A stretch of 64,000 nucleotides of DNA from JAGVSR01 sp963778225 (GCA_963778225.1 CAVZTR010000012.1:477978-541977), one strand, 5' to 3'. Shown: positions 1 through 8,415, counted from the first letter of the stretch. Program-made: numbers and translations. Notes: generated from the letters alone by a model not told the origin.

Positions 1-2
1 CG

Positions 3-398
3 GAAGAGGTCGCGCAAAGGCCTGCCAAGCCGTCACCATTGAAAGCAAGACCCATTGAGGCTGCCGCCGTGCGGCCGGCAAGCCCAGCGCCGATGGACGC
101 CTCCCGTCAGGCGCTTTCCGATGAGGCATCGGGAGCATGCCTGATCCAGACCGCATCCTATGGCGGCAGTGCGACGGTGTTGATCCGACACGAGGCCCAG
201 GGCAGAACCGAATACACTGCCTTGACCGTGCTCGACGGGTTCGAGAGCAGCATGACCGACAGCTACATCCGGGCCAGGGCGCCCGGCGGCCGGTCTATTG
301 GGGCCTTCCACGACCAGACGGCGGCTCTCGCCAAGGCACGGGAGCTATGCCCGCCTTCAGGAGAGGCTGCGCCGGCTCGCGAAGCCTCGGCTCGCTGA
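3..398 (+). CDS. hypothetical protein, possibly cut by the window edge
   Basis: The frame is open from the first bases of the window to a TGA at 396, so the left end may be missing. Inside the window possible starts are TTG at 39 and ATG at 93. I do not recognise the family. The product from 93 on is a small, mostly soluble protein of about 101 residues with one Cys near its start and one near its end and an alanine-rich, likely disordered tail. Nothing in it gives a function. It sits upstream of the glutathione peroxidase gene in the same direction with an 87-bp gap. Confidence 0.45.
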   Translation, partial: EEVAQRPAKPSPLKARPIEAAAVRPASPAPMDASRQALSDEASGACLIQTASYGGSATVLIRHEAQGRTEYTALTVLDGFESSMTDSYIRARAPGGRSIGAFHDQTAALAKARELCPPSGEAAPAREASAR

Positions 399-485
399 CG
401 GGCATCAGATCGGCGGCTCTCTTACTTTGATCCTCGGGGGCGCCGTCGGCGTACACAGGGGGCATTTGCAAGAAAGGCTCGCCCG

Positions 486-1079
486 ATGCTGCGCTCGCTG
501 GCTCTCAAGGCTTTTTCCATGACCCTCCTCGCCACCACCGCTTCCGCTGTTACCGCCACAGAGGCCGAACAGCAGGGGAGCGCCTACGACTTTTCCTTCA
601 CGTCGATCGACGGCAAGCCGATGCCGCTCTCGGCCTACAAGGGCAAGACCCTGCTCGTCGTGAACACGGCATCGTTCTGCGGGTTTACTCAGCAGTACAA
701 GGGCTTACAGGCGCTCTACGAAAAGTATGAGGCGAAGGGCTTCGTGGTGGTCGGCGTACCGTCGAATGATTTTGGCGGACAGGAGCCGGGCTCGACTAAG
801 GAGATCAAGGATTTCTGCGAGGGCGCATTCGGCATCACCTTTCCGCTGACGGAGAAGGTGCCGGTGACCGGCGCATCAGCGCATCCGTTCTACAAGTGGG
901 TCGTCGAGACGCTCGGAGCGAAGTCGGCGCCCGGCTGGAACTTCCACAAGTACCTCGTTGCGCGTGATGGCCGCGTCGTGAAGTCCTTCTACTCGGGCTA
1001 CGCGCCCGACTCTCAGGAACTGGTGGCCGCCGTCGAAGAAGAACTGGCGAAGGCTCCGGCTGAGACCGCGACGCAGTAA
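486..1079 (+). CDS. glutathione peroxidase family protein, exported
   Basis: Thioredoxin-fold peroxidase that reduces hydroperoxides with glutathione or thioredoxin. Residues 1-24 form a signal peptide (charged start, hydrophobic core, Ala-rich end), so it should act in the periplasm, which is less usual for this family. The peroxidatic residue is Cys65 in NTASFCGFT, a Cys and not selenocysteine. Gln99 in the FGGQEPGS motif and Trp151-Asn152 in WNFHKYL complete the conserved catalytic set. At 197 aa it is family length plus the leader. ATG start at 486; a good intrinsic terminator follows the stop. Confidence 0.92.
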   Translation: MLRSLALKAFSMTLLATTASAVTATEAEQQGSAYDFSFTSIDGKPMPLSAYKGKTLLVVNTASFCGFTQQYKGLQALYEKYEAKGFVVVGVPSNDFGGQEPGSTKEIKDFCEGAFGITFPLTEKVPVTGASAHPFYKWVVETLGAKSAPGWNFHKYLVARDGRVVKSFYSGYAPDSQELVAAVEEELAKAPAETATQ

Positions 1080-1093
1080 TGGGCTGTCCGAGA

Positions 1094-1119
1094 GCCGCGC
1101 CTCAGGGCGCGGCCTTTTT
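1094..1119 (+). terminator. intrinsic terminator after the glutathione peroxidase gene
   Basis: An 8-bp GC stem (GCCGCGCC / GGCGCGGC) with a short TCAG loop is followed by CTTTTTC on the plus strand, 14 bp after the peroxidase stop codon. It overlaps the last codons of the convergent minus-strand gene. Confidence 0.8.
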
Positions 1120-1404
1120 CGCCGGAAAAATGAAGTATCCGACGAGGGCCCAGACGAGGCCAGACGCGAAGCCGACGAGCAGCATGCCGGCTTCACCGCC
1201 GAGCGCGTGGATGCTGAAGATCCCGACGGTTGCCGCGAGCCAGTAGAGCAGGAAGCCCGCGAAGGCGCCCGCGAACGCGGCGACAGGGATCTTCTGCCAC
1301 TGGTCAGCCGTCCGGCCCATCAGAAAGGCAACGAGGATCGTAACCGGATTGAGCGCACCGAGCAGAACCACGGTCTGCGGATCGAACGGGTTGATGTCGA
1401 TCAC
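1102..1404 (-). CDS. small integral membrane protein
   Basis: A protein of 100 aa with about three hydrophobic segments (roughly residues 8-25, 35-60, 70-92) and a short basic C-terminus. I do not recognise the family. The GTG start at 1404 overlaps the stop of the upstream chorismate mutase gene in a GTGA arrangement, so translation is probably coupled and the two genes belong with gatA in one transcript. A longer reading upstream would run through the mutase gene and is rejected. Its last codons overlap the terminator of the convergent peroxidase gene. Confidence 0.75.
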   Translation of the reverse strand: MIDINPFDPQTVVLLGALNPVTILVAFLMGRTADQWQKIPVAAFAGAFAGFLLYWLAATVGIFSIHALGGEAGMLLVGFASGLVWALVGYFIFPAKKAAP

Positions 1405-1730
1405 GCGCCTTTGCCTCCGTTGCCTTCCGTCTGCTTGCGCAGGTTCTCTTCCTCGTACTGGATGAACCAGCCGATCATCTGCCGCCACAGAGCTTCGCAC
1501 AAATCAGGCGAGACGCCCTTCTCGGTCGCCTGCAAGCGAACCTTGTCGATGACCTGCTGGATGCGCCAGGGCACGACGGCGCCTTCGGCCGATTTCAGCT
1601 TCAGTTGCCAGGCGCGATCGACATAGCCGAAACGCTCGGCGATGAGGTCGACAAGTTCGCGATCAATGCGGTCGATTTCGTCACGGACGTGGCTCATGTC
1701 CGCGCATTCCCAGGGGCGTTTCGGATCCAT
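1401..1730 (-). CDS. chorismate mutase, AroQ type
   Basis: A protein of 109 aa with the all-helical AroQ pattern: an N-terminal helix with VRDEIDRIDRELVDLIAERF and a central Trp-Gln-x-Lys/Lys stretch, then a helix near PDLCEALWRQMI. The enzyme turns chorismate into prephenate for Phe/Tyr synthesis; isochorismate-pyruvate lyases share the fold and cannot be excluded. ATG at 1730 was chosen because it follows the gatA stop by 2 bp and a GAAGGGG ribosome site lies just upstream; an earlier start would overlap gatA. The 3' end overlaps the next gene by 4 nt. Confidence 0.82.
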   Translation of the reverse strand: MDPKRPWECADMSHVRDEIDRIDRELVDLIAERFGYVDRAWQLKLKSAEGAVVPWRIQQVIDKVRLQATEKGVSPDLCEALWRQMIGWFIQYEEENLRKQTEGNGGKGA

Positions 1731-1732
1731 CT

Positions 1733-3244
1733 TCAGCGCCCCTTCGATGCGGAGTGCCACCACGGCTGCGGAGGCGTAAAGCGACCGGCGGCGTCCTCGA
1801 TGACTTTGCCGGCGCGGAACAGCGTGCCTTCGTCGAACGGCTTGCCGATGAACTGCAAGCCGAGCGGCGTGCCTTCGGACGAGAGGCCCGCTGGGACAGA
1901 CATGCCGGGGAGACCAGCCATGTTGACGGTGACGGTGAAGATATCTTCCAGGTACATGGCGAGCGGGTCACCCGTCTTTTCGCCGAAGGCGAAGGCAGGC
2001 GACGGGGTTGTCGGCGTCAGGACCACATCGACCGTGTTCCATGCTTCATCGAAGTCGCGCTTGATAAGCGTGCGCACCTTCTGGGCCTTGAGATAGTAGG
2101 CATCATAGTAGCCGGCGGAGAGAACGTAGGTGCCGATGAGCACGCGGCGTCGGACTTCCTTGCCGAAGCCTGCCGCGCGGGTTTGCGAATACATATCAAT
2201 GACGTCCTTGCCGGGGACACGCAGGCCGTAGCGGACGCCATCATAGCGGGCAAGGTTGGACGAGGCTTCGGCAGGAGCGACGATGTAGTAGGCCGGCAGG
2301 GCGTACTTCGTATGCGGCAGAGAGATCTCGTGGATCGAGGCGCCGGCATCCTTCAGCCACTGGATACCCTGCTGCCAGAGAGCCTCGATCTCTTTCGACA
2401 TGCCCTCGACGCGATATTCCTTCGGCACGCCGACGCGCAGGCCCTTTACGCCTTCGCGCATCTGGGCGGCGTAGTCGGGAACGGGGGCATCGACGCAGGT
2501 GGAATCCTTGGGATCGTAACCAGCCATGGCGCCGAGCATGAGGGCCGCGTCTTCCACCGTTTTGGCAATGGGGCCCGCCTGATCGAGCGACGAGGCGAAG
2601 GCGACAATCCCCCAGCGCGAGCAGCGGCCATAGGTGGGCTTGATGCCGACGGTGCCGGTCAGCGCTGCAGGCTGGCGGATCGAGCCGCCGGTGTCGGTGG
2701 CGGTGGCGCCGAGACACAGACCTGCTGCGACAGCGGCGGATGAGCCGCCTGACGAGCCACCTGGGACGAGCTTCGCGTCCGTGAGCGTGCCGTTCTTGTC
2801 CTTGCGGCGCCAGGGCGAGACGACGGGGCCGAAAGCGCTGGTCTCGTTCGACGAGCCCATGGCGAATTCGTCGTTGTTGAGTTTGCCGAGCATGACGGCA
2901 CCGGCGTTCCAGAGATTGGCGCCGACGGTGGATTCATAGGTCGGCACGAAGTTGCCGAGGATATTCGAGCAGGCTGTCGTGCGGACGCCGTTGGTGCAGA
3001 AGAGATCCTTGTGGCCGAGCGGAATGCCTTCGAGCGGGCGCGCGTCGCCTTTGGCGAGGCGGGCGTCGGAGGCTTTGGCCTGCGCCAGGGCATGCTCGGG
3101 CGTCGGCAGCACATAGGCATTAAGTGCGCCGTTGCCGGTCTCGATGGCCTTGATGAAAGCTTCGGTCAGTTCGGTCGCCGTGAACGACTTTTTCTTCAGC
3201 CCGTCGCGGGCTTCGGTCAGCGTCAGCGTTGTCAGATCCGTCAA
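1733..3244 (-). CDS. gatA: aspartyl/glutamyl-tRNA amidotransferase subunit A
   Basis: Amidase-signature subunit of the GatCAB complex. It frees ammonia from glutamine to convert Glu-tRNA(Gln) (and Asp-tRNA(Asn)) into the amidated form in the cytoplasm. The Lys-Ser-Ser triad is visible: Lys79 in GHKDLF, the cis-Ser near 164 in PGGSSGGSSA, and Ser188 in DTGGSIRQPA. At 503 aa it is full length. gatC lies 450 bp upstream in the same direction with a small secreted-protein gene between them, so gatC-x-gatA-aroQ form a likely operon. gatB is not in the window. Confidence 0.97.
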   Translation of the reverse strand: MTDLTTLTLTEARDGLKKKSFTATELTEAFIKAIETGNGALNAYVLPTPEHALAQAKASDARLAKGDARPLEGIPLGHKDLFCTNGVRTTACSNILGNFVPTYESTVGANLWNAGAVMLGKLNNDEFAMGSSNETSAFGPVVSPWRRKDKNGTLTDAKLVPGGSSGGSSAAVAAGLCLGATATDTGGSIRQPAALTGTVGIKPTYGRCSRWGIVAFASSLDQAGPIAKTVEDAALMLGAMAGYDPKDSTCVDAPVPDYAAQMREGVKGLRVGVPKEYRVEGMSKEIEALWQQGIQWLKDAGASIHEISLPHTKYALPAYYIVAPAEASSNLARYDGVRYGLRVPGKDVIDMYSQTRAAGFGKEVRRRVLIGTYVLSAGYYDAYYLKAQKVRTLIKRDFDEAWNTVDVVLTPTTPSPAFAFGEKTGDPLAMYLEDIFTVTVNMAGLPGMSVPAGLSSEGTPLGLQFIGKPFDEGTLFRAGKVIEDAAGRFTPPQPWWHSASKGR

Positions 3245-3248
3245 AGCG

Positions 3249-3668
3249 CTAGTTTCCTTTTCCGCTGCCGCACTTCACGTATTGATGCTTTTCGCCTTCG
3301 ATCCAGACGGTGATGGCGCTGCCTGAAGGGTCGAGGTCGAAGGTGTTTGTCTCGGTCCATTCCTCAGGGCCTTCGATGCACTGCATCTTCGCCTCGTAGG
3401 AGCGGCCTTTTTCCTTTTCTGTAATCGCTACGAAATTGCAGTTGCCCTCCCAGGAGCGAAAGCCATCGGCGGTGAAAGTTTCCGTCACCGTGTCGATGTT
3501 CTTCGGGCCTCCGGCTTCGATGGCTTCAACCTTTTTGCAGAGCCCTTCCTTGGCGAAGACGCCGGAGATGAAATCGGCGCGCACCTCGTTTTCGGCGGCT
3601 GACGGGTGAGACAGGAGAAGGATGCCCGCGAGGGTCGAGACGAATGACAGCACGGAAAGTCTGAGCAT
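3249..3668 (-). CDS. hypothetical exported protein between gatC and gatA
   Basis: A protein of 139 aa with a clear signal peptide (residues 1-26, ending ...HPSAA). The mature part is acidic and has four Cys (LCKK, GNCNF, MQCIEG, KCGSG), which could form two disulfides in the periplasm. I do not know the family. ATG at 3668 was preferred to an earlier start because it begins the signal peptide directly. It ends 4 bp before gatA starts, so it is likely translated from the gatC-gatA transcript even though its product should be secreted. Confidence 0.75.
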   Translation of the reverse strand: MLRLSVLSFVSTLAGILLLSHPSAAENEVRADFISGVFAKEGLCKKVEAIEAGGPKNIDTVTETFTADGFRSWEGNCNFVAITEKEKGRSYEAKMQCIEGPEEWTETNTFDLDPSGSAITVWIEGEKHQYVKCGSGKGN

Positions 3669-3690
3669 GACTGACCTCAAGCGTTGATGG

Positions 3691-3978
3691 TTATTCGACG
3701 ACCTTTGGAACAACGAAGAAATAGTCCTCGGTCTGGGGGGCGTTCTTGGTCACCTGATCGGGAATTTCGCCGTCGGTCACTTCGTCCTTGCGCTTGGGCA
3801 GCGCGATGGGGACGACACGGGTCATGGGTTCGACGGACGACGTATCGACTTCATCCAGTTGCTCAACCCAATTCAGGATGCCGGACAGCTCCTTTTCGAG
3901 AGCCTTGGCCTCCTCGGCCGTCACCTTGATGCGCGCGAGACGGGCAATGCGCTGGACCGTCGCTTCGTCGACCTGCAT
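3691..3978 (-). CDS. gatC: aspartyl/glutamyl-tRNA amidotransferase subunit C
   Basis: Small 95-aa subunit that stabilises GatA on GatB. It shows the family pattern: VQRIARLARIKV near the N-terminus, a helix around LEKELSGILNWVEQLDEVDT, then PMTRVVP and a C-terminal DYFFVVPKVVE. ATG at 3978 matches the family start; the frame is open further upstream without homologous sequence. First gene of the gatC-gatA group. Confidence 0.95.
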   Translation of the reverse strand: MQVDEATVQRIARLARIKVTAEEAKALEKELSGILNWVEQLDEVDTSSVEPMTRVVPIALPKRKDEVTDGEIPDQVTKNAPQTEDYFFVVPKVVE

Positions 3979-4129
3979 GGATGTCCCCTGGAAGTGGGCG
4001 CGCGGTGCCGCTAAGCGGCGGATCACCCGGCCGGCGTTGTCTTAACGCCCTTTGCCGCGCGGGCGCAACCATGGCGCGGGGCGTCAGCTCAGGCTCGAGT
4101 TGCAGATAGCCATTTCCGGGGCTTCCGGA

Positions 4130-4819
4130 TCAGAACGTGAGCACCTCGCCGACTTTCGGGACGGTGACCGGATTTGGCTTCATCTCGGCGACGAACGCGT
4201 CGGCGTTGGGGGCGATGAGGCCGAACGTGCCGTAATGGCAGGGGATCACGGTTTGGAAATTGAAGAACTTGCGGCAGGCGAGAGCGGCCGTGCGGGCGCC
4301 CATGGTGAAGCGGTCGCCGATGGGCACGATGCCGATGTCGGGCTGGTGGATCTCGTTGATCAGCGCCATGCCGGGGAAGATGTCGGTATCGCCCATGTGG
4401 AGGACCTTCCGACCTTCCCGGGTGTCCAGAACGATGCCGCAGGGGTTGCCGAGATAGACGCCGCCTGACGACGAGGAATGCTTGGCATCGACGAAGGTGA
4501 GGCCGAAATCCTGCGCGCAGACGGTTCCGCCGGTATTCATCGGCTCGTACTTCTCGACGCCCTGGCCGGCCAGATGGACTGCGAGTTCATAGACGGCGAA
4601 GAGGGTGGCGCCGGTCTTCTTGCAGATTTCGGCGGTATCCCCGAGATGATCATCGTGGCCGTGGGTCAGCGCGACGTGCGTGACGCCGGCGGTGACCGTG
4701 TCCCAATCGAGCCCGGAGTTTTGGAATGTGGGGTTGCCCTTCAGAAACGGATCGAGGAGCACCACGCTGCTGCCGGTCTCGATGCGGAAGGCCGAATGTC
4801 CGAGCCAGGTGAGTTTCAT
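4130..4819 (-). CDS. metal-dependent hydrolase, MBL fold (UPF0173)
   Basis: A protein of 229 aa of the UPF0173 family. It starts MKLTWLGHSAFRIE, with the metal-binding HGHDDHLGD, then LHMGDTDIF, and a late CHYGTF histidine, all typical of beta-lactamase-fold hydrolases with a di-metal centre. The substrate is unknown. ATG at 4819 has a GGAG ribosome site 10 nt upstream. Two tandem hairpin repeats end 14 nt before this start codon. A longer ORF reading into the repeats is rejected. Confidence 0.9.
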   Translation of the reverse strand: MKLTWLGHSAFRIETGSSVVLLDPFLKGNPTFQNSGLDWDTVTAGVTHVALTHGHDDHLGDTAEICKKTGATLFAVYELAVHLAGQGVEKYEPMNTGGTVCAQDFGLTFVDAKHSSSSGGVYLGNPCGIVLDTREGRKVLHMGDTDIFPGMALINEIHQPDIGIVPIGDRFTMGARTAALACRKFFNFQTVIPCHYGTFGLIAPNADAFVAEMKPNPVTVPKVGEVLTF

Positions 4820-4833
4820 GCAGTTTCTCCAGA

Positions 4834-4901
4834 ATGGCCCACACTGCGCAGGCGCGTGTGGGGGGTACTCGATGGCCCACACTGCGCAGGCGCGTGTGGG
4901 G
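4834..4901. repeat. tandem pair of REP-like hairpin repeats
   Basis: Two identical 30-bp units (4834-4863 and 4872-4901) are separated by 8 bp. Each folds into a near-perfect hairpin: arm CCCACAC, bulged T, arm GCGC, loop AG, then GCGC and GTGTGGG. They lie between divergent genes (MBL hydrolase and yqgF). The layout, tandem palindromes in a non-coding gap, is that of REP/BIME elements. Confidence 0.85.
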
Positions 4902-4981
4902 CTATTCGTTTGAGCAGAGACTTCGGGAACGGCTTTCTATAAAGAGCGGATCGCAGCTTTCAACCCGCTCTGGACACCTTC

Positions 4982-5482
4982 GTGACCGCAGATGAATCCG
5001 ACAAGCCTGTGACCGGCACGACGTTCCAGGACGTCGTGGCGTTTTTTGCCGTGCTGCCGCCGGGGCAGCGCCTGATCGGCATCGACGCAGGGACGAAAAC
5101 GCTCGGGCTTGCGCTCTCAGACGTGAACCGGGGCATTGCTTCACCGCTGGAGACGATCAAGAAGACAAAGTTCACGGCGGACGCGGCGCGGCTGTTGGAG
5201 ATCTGCGCGGAACACAAGATCGCGGGGCTCGTGCTCGGGCTGCCGATCAATCTCGACGGCACCGAGGGTCCGCGCGCGCAGTCAACGCGGGCCTTGGCGC
5301 GCAACCTCAACAAGCTGTCGCCGCTGCCGATCCTCTTGTGGGACGAACGGCTGACGACGGCTGAAGCGGAGCGGATGCTGATTTCGGCCGATCAGACGCG
5401 CAAGCGGCGGGCGGAAGTGATCGACAAGCTCGCGGCAACCATCATTCTGCAAAACGCACTCGACCGGATGCGCGGGCGATAA
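4982..5482 (+). CDS. yqgF: putative pre-16S rRNA nuclease YqgF (RuvX)
   Basis: RNase H-fold protein of 166 aa that trims the 5' end of 16S rRNA precursors. The family signature is present: LIGIDAGTKTLGLALSD near residue 31-47 (catalytic Asp), VLGLPINLDGTEGPRAQ, and LLWDERLTTAEAERML with the conserved Asp-Glu-Arg. The GTG start at 4982 gives about 25 residues before the core, slightly longer than usual. It stands alone and divergent from the MBL hydrolase. Confidence 0.93.
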   Translation: MTADESDKPVTGTTFQDVVAFFAVLPPGQRLIGIDAGTKTLGLALSDVNRGIASPLETIKKTKFTADAARLLEICAEHKIAGLVLGLPINLDGTEGPRAQSTRALARNLNKLSPLPILLWDERLTTAEAERMLISADQTRKRRAEVIDKLAATIILQNALDRMRGR

Positions 5483-5485
5483 CGC

Positions 5486-7015
5486 TCACGCGGCGACGAG
5501 TGGGAAGACGACGCCGATGGCCCAGGCGATCGCAATGGCGTTGGCGAGGCCGGCGACGAGGGGCGAGTGCGTGCGTGCGTACACCCATCGACTGATCAAT
5601 CCGAAGAAGACGAAAAACAGCACGATCAGCGGCACGATGATGATGAGGAAGAAGAGGCGCTCGAAGTCGAGGGCGACGGCGATGGCGAGTGAGGTGATGA
5701 AGGCGACCTTGGAGGCGAAGTAGGCGCCGCGGCCGGCGCCTTCGCCGCGCGTCAGCCATTCGTCGGCGACGAAATAGATGAGCGTTCCGGCGGACATAGC
5801 GAGGATGAGCGGCAGGCGCGCAGCCGTGGGCACGAAGTTCGTGAACTCGGCATGGATCGGCCAGACGACGCCGATGGCGTAAAGGGCGAGGAGGATTGCC
5901 GTCGCGAGCGCGACTTTTGCGGCGGCTGCGGAGATCTCGCTGCGGTCAGGAAGGCCTTTGCCCGTCCACCAGAGGCAGGCGGCGGTGAGAAGGCCGTACA
6001 TGGCGAAGTGGCAGGCGAGATAGTCGCCGACGAGGACGGGCAGGAATTGCGTCGGTAGCGGTCGCAAGATGAGCGGCGTGAGGATTGCCGGCAGGACGAT
6101 CGGGAGCCAAAGATCCTTCCACGCCAGACCGGCGCCGGCGCGTATCGGCGAGACGATGGGCAGGAAGCCGGTCAGCGGCTTTGCGAGCAGCGCGATGCCG
6201 ATGAAGAGAAGGGCGATCCAGATGCCGCGCTCTGCGACTTCGATTTTGCTTGCGCACCTGAGGCCGAAGGTCTGGTCGAGCCAACGCTGCGCTTCGCGGA
6301 GACTTTCGGGCCGGTAGAGCACGCCAACGTGCTCGGCGTAGCTGCTGAAATAGGCGCGACGGGCTGTGCCTTTTGCGATGTCGCCGTAGGTGACGCCGGG
6401 CTTGGCTTCTTCGGGCGCCGACACGAGACTGGTCACACGCAAGGCTTCCGTCTTCAGCATGCCTTCCCAGTCGCCGACGACGATCAGCAGGTTTTTCGGC
6501 GTGTCGCGTGTGACGGCGGGGGAGAACATCGAAATGGCGATCGTCGCCGCCACGTCGGGGTTCTGGGCTGCGGTGCGCACGATAATGTCGGAGGCCATCG
6601 AATGGCCGAGAAGCGCGACACGGCCATCGCCGATCGTGCGAGCGTAAGCGAGCACCTCTTCCGTCTCGGAGACAAGCGTCCGGGTGGCGCCATCTTCGCG
6701 CGTGATGTTGCCGCTGAGGGGTTTGGGATTGCGGCCGTGGCCCGCGTAGTCGAACGTGATCGCCGTCAGACCATTGCGCGCGATGGTGTAGGCGAACGAA
6801 GCCATCAACGGCTCGGAACCGGCGAAACCGTGCGCGATGACGACGACCGGCGTCTTTTCCGTCCCTGGCATTCTATAGACGGTCGCCGGGATGTGGCCGA
6901 TTGTGACGGCTTCCTCAATGATACCGTCGCGGGCGACGTGAAGCTTCCAAGATGCGAAGGCGACCGCAAGTGCGCCGATGATGGCGAGGCCAAGCGTCGT
7001 CATGCGTTGCGGCAT
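5486..7015 (-). CDS. alpha/beta hydrolase with C-terminal membrane domain
   Basis: A two-part protein of 509 aa. After one N-terminal membrane anchor, residues about 45-250 form an alpha/beta hydrolase with oxyanion motif VIAHGFAGSE, YAGHGRN, nucleophile elbow LLGHSMASD and a late EHVGVLY histidine. From about 260 to the end follow seven or eight transmembrane segments. The substrate is unknown. ATG at 7015 follows the stop of the upstream gene by 8 bp; a TTG at 7027 would give a 4-nt overlap instead. Either way it is co-transcribed with the Fe-S flavoprotein gene. Confidence 0.85.
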   Translation of the reverse strand: MPQRMTTLGLAIIGALAVAFASWKLHVARDGIIEEAVTIGHIPATVYRMPGTEKTPVVVIAHGFAGSEPLMASFAYTIARNGLTAITFDYAGHGRNPKPLSGNITREDGATRTLVSETEEVLAYARTIGDGRVALLGHSMASDIIVRTAAQNPDVAATIAISMFSPAVTRDTPKNLLIVVGDWEGMLKTEALRVTSLVSAPEEAKPGVTYGDIAKGTARRAYFSSYAEHVGVLYRPESLREAQRWLDQTFGLRCASKIEVAERGIWIALLFIGIALLAKPLTGFLPIVSPIRAGAGLAWKDLWLPIVLPAILTPLILRPLPTQFLPVLVGDYLACHFAMYGLLTAACLWWTGKGLPDRSEISAAAAKVALATAILLALYAIGVVWPIHAEFTNFVPTAARLPLILAMSAGTLIYFVADEWLTRGEGAGRGAYFASKVAFITSLAIAVALDFERLFFLIIIVPLIVLFFVFFGLISRWVYARTHSPLVAGLANAIAIAWAIGVVFPLVAA

Positions 7016-7023
7016 CTGAGGTC

Positions 7024-8280
7024 TCAAGTGTCAGCACCCGGCCGGGGCAATTCGTCGGGCGTGGGTTTGAGACCGTAAGGCTCAACCAGCGCCCAGACGT
7101 GGGGCGGGACCATGTGGCGGATGCGGCGCGGCATGGCGCGGCGCAGGTGGACGACCGTTTCGCAAGCTTTCATCTCGAGCCGGGAACGTGCGAATTCGAG
7201 GCCGCGCGGACCGATCCTCGGCATGAGCCAGCCGACGATGGGGCGCAGCCAATCGGGCATCGACCGCAGCGGCAGACCACCGGCTGCGCGTTCGGTGTTG
7301 GCGAGGAAGCCGGCCACCGCGCTCTTGCGCTTGCCGGCGCTGCCGGGTTCGGAGAGGCGGACGTCTTCGCCAAGCAGATCAAGCAATTCTTCGCCGCGTT
7401 CGTTGCGGATCAGGAGCCATTGCTCACCTTCGCCGCCCATGTAGCCGACCGTGATGTCGGCCAGCACATTGGTGTAGTCGACGCAGGTGCGGCAGGTGAG
7501 CGGGAAGAAATCGGATGGGAGCTTGGAAATCGGAAGCTTGAGGAACGGGATTTCTTTTTTGCTGCCGTCGGTGAAGCGCAACTCGACGTAATAGTCGGCG
7601 CGGAACTCAAGATAGGTGATCGTCTTGGGGTCGTCGGCGAGGAGATCGAGAAAGGTATGGAAGTTCTCGGTGGTCGTGTTGTCCGAGCAGGGCGTGCCGA
7701 TGACGTAGAGGCGGTCGAGGCCCAAGTCCTGTTCGATCGCGCGCAGGGCATAGACCTGGCAGGGGATGCCGATGACGGCGATGCGCTTGTAGCCGCGGTC
7801 GCGGACGGGTTCGAGGAGGGCGAGCAGCGGTGCGTAGCCCATCCGCATGCCGCGAGCCCGCGACATGCCTTCGGCGGCGGTGATGATCACGGGCATCGGC
7901 TTCCAGCTGTCCGCCGGATCGGGGGCCATGGTGAGGACGGCTTCGACCGCGCCGGTCTCCAGCAGGCGCTCGGCGATGCGGGTCGTGATGCCGGTCCACT
8001 GCGCGCCGGGTGCAGGTTGGCGGAGTGATGCGCGGGCCATGCGACGGAAGGGGCCGAAAAAGATCTCGTCTGGGCGCGCAGGATCGCGCGGGCGGCCATG
8101 GACGCGGGCCTCCATCGCGGGATAGTCGGGCTTGATGAATTGGCAGGCGCGGCCGCAGCGCTTGGCATCTTCGGTGCGCGAGAGGCCACAGTCGGTGCAC
8201 ATGTCGCGCGGGGCAGGCGGCGCCAGGGATGGCGCCCAGACGATTGGATTGGCGCCAATCGCGCTGTCGTCCTGGTCCAT
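7024..8280 (-). CDS. FrhB/BciB-family Fe-S flavoprotein (coenzyme F420 hydrogenase beta-subunit-like)
   Basis: A protein of 418 aa with the domain order of the F420 hydrogenase beta-subunit family. The N-terminal Cys cluster is C28, C31, C42, C46 (ferredoxin-like 4Fe-4S). Next come IPCQVYALRA and GTPCSDNTTTENFHTFL, then CRTCVDYTNVLADITVG, the pattern for a second cluster and FAD. Relatives include the divinyl chlorophyllide reductase BciB and the 7-hydroxymethyl chlorophyll reductase. No pigment gene lies nearby, so that function is not supported here. The C-terminal 100 residues are basic. ATG at 8280; it overlaps or abuts the membrane hydrolase gene downstream. Confidence 0.85.
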   Translation of the reverse strand: MDQDDSAIGANPIVWAPSLAPPAPRDMCTDCGLSRTEDAKRCGRACQFIKPDYPAMEARVHGRPRDPARPDEIFFGPFRRMARASLRQPAPGAQWTGITTRIAERLLETGAVEAVLTMAPDPADSWKPMPVIITAAEGMSRARGMRMGYAPLLALLEPVRDRGYKRIAVIGIPCQVYALRAIEQDLGLDRLYVIGTPCSDNTTTENFHTFLDLLADDPKTITYLEFRADYYVELRFTDGSKKEIPFLKLPISKLPSDFFPLTCRTCVDYTNVLADITVGYMGGEGEQWLLIRNERGEELLDLLGEDVRLSEPGSAGKRKSAVAGFLANTERAAGGLPLRSMPDWLRPIVGWLMPRIGPRGLEFARSRLEMKACETVVHLRRAMPRRIRHMVPPHVWALVEPYGLKPTPDELPRPGADT

Positions 8281-8358
8281 CGGCTTGGCTGTTCCCTGAT
8301 CGCTCGTTTCGTCGGGCGATCCTAGAATGTGTCAAGGCGTATGGACAGCCCCAATAGA

Positions 8359-8392
8359 ACAGCGCTCGCCAGAAGGGCGAGCGCTGTAGGGA
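8359..8392 (-). terminator. intrinsic terminator of the ycbB-like gene
   Basis: A 12-bp perfect stem (ACAGCGCTCGCC / GGCGAGCGCTGT) with a 5-nt loop lies 29 bp past the stop of the L,D-transpeptidase gene. On the minus strand it is followed by TTCTATT. It separates this gene from the downstream flavoprotein operon. Confidence 0.75.
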
Positions 8393-8415
8393 AGAAAAGG
8401 CCAGGCGACGAGGCC

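Noticed and set aside
1754..2743. 329-aa open frame on the plus strand
   Set aside because: Antisense to gatA; composition is of the Arg/Gly/His-rich shadow type.
4834..4901. Possible short CRISPR array
   Set aside because: Only two units with an 8-bp gap; the units are fully palindromic and no cas gene is near.
7099..8028. 309-aa open frame on the plus strand
   Set aside because: It lies wholly antisense to the FrhB/BciB-type gene, whose Cys motifs and length leave no doubt. High GC gives long antisense frames.
7024..8280. Firm naming as the divinyl chlorophyllide reductase BciB
   Set aside because: The family fits, but no bacteriochlorophyll gene is present in the window and homologues outside phototrophs exist.
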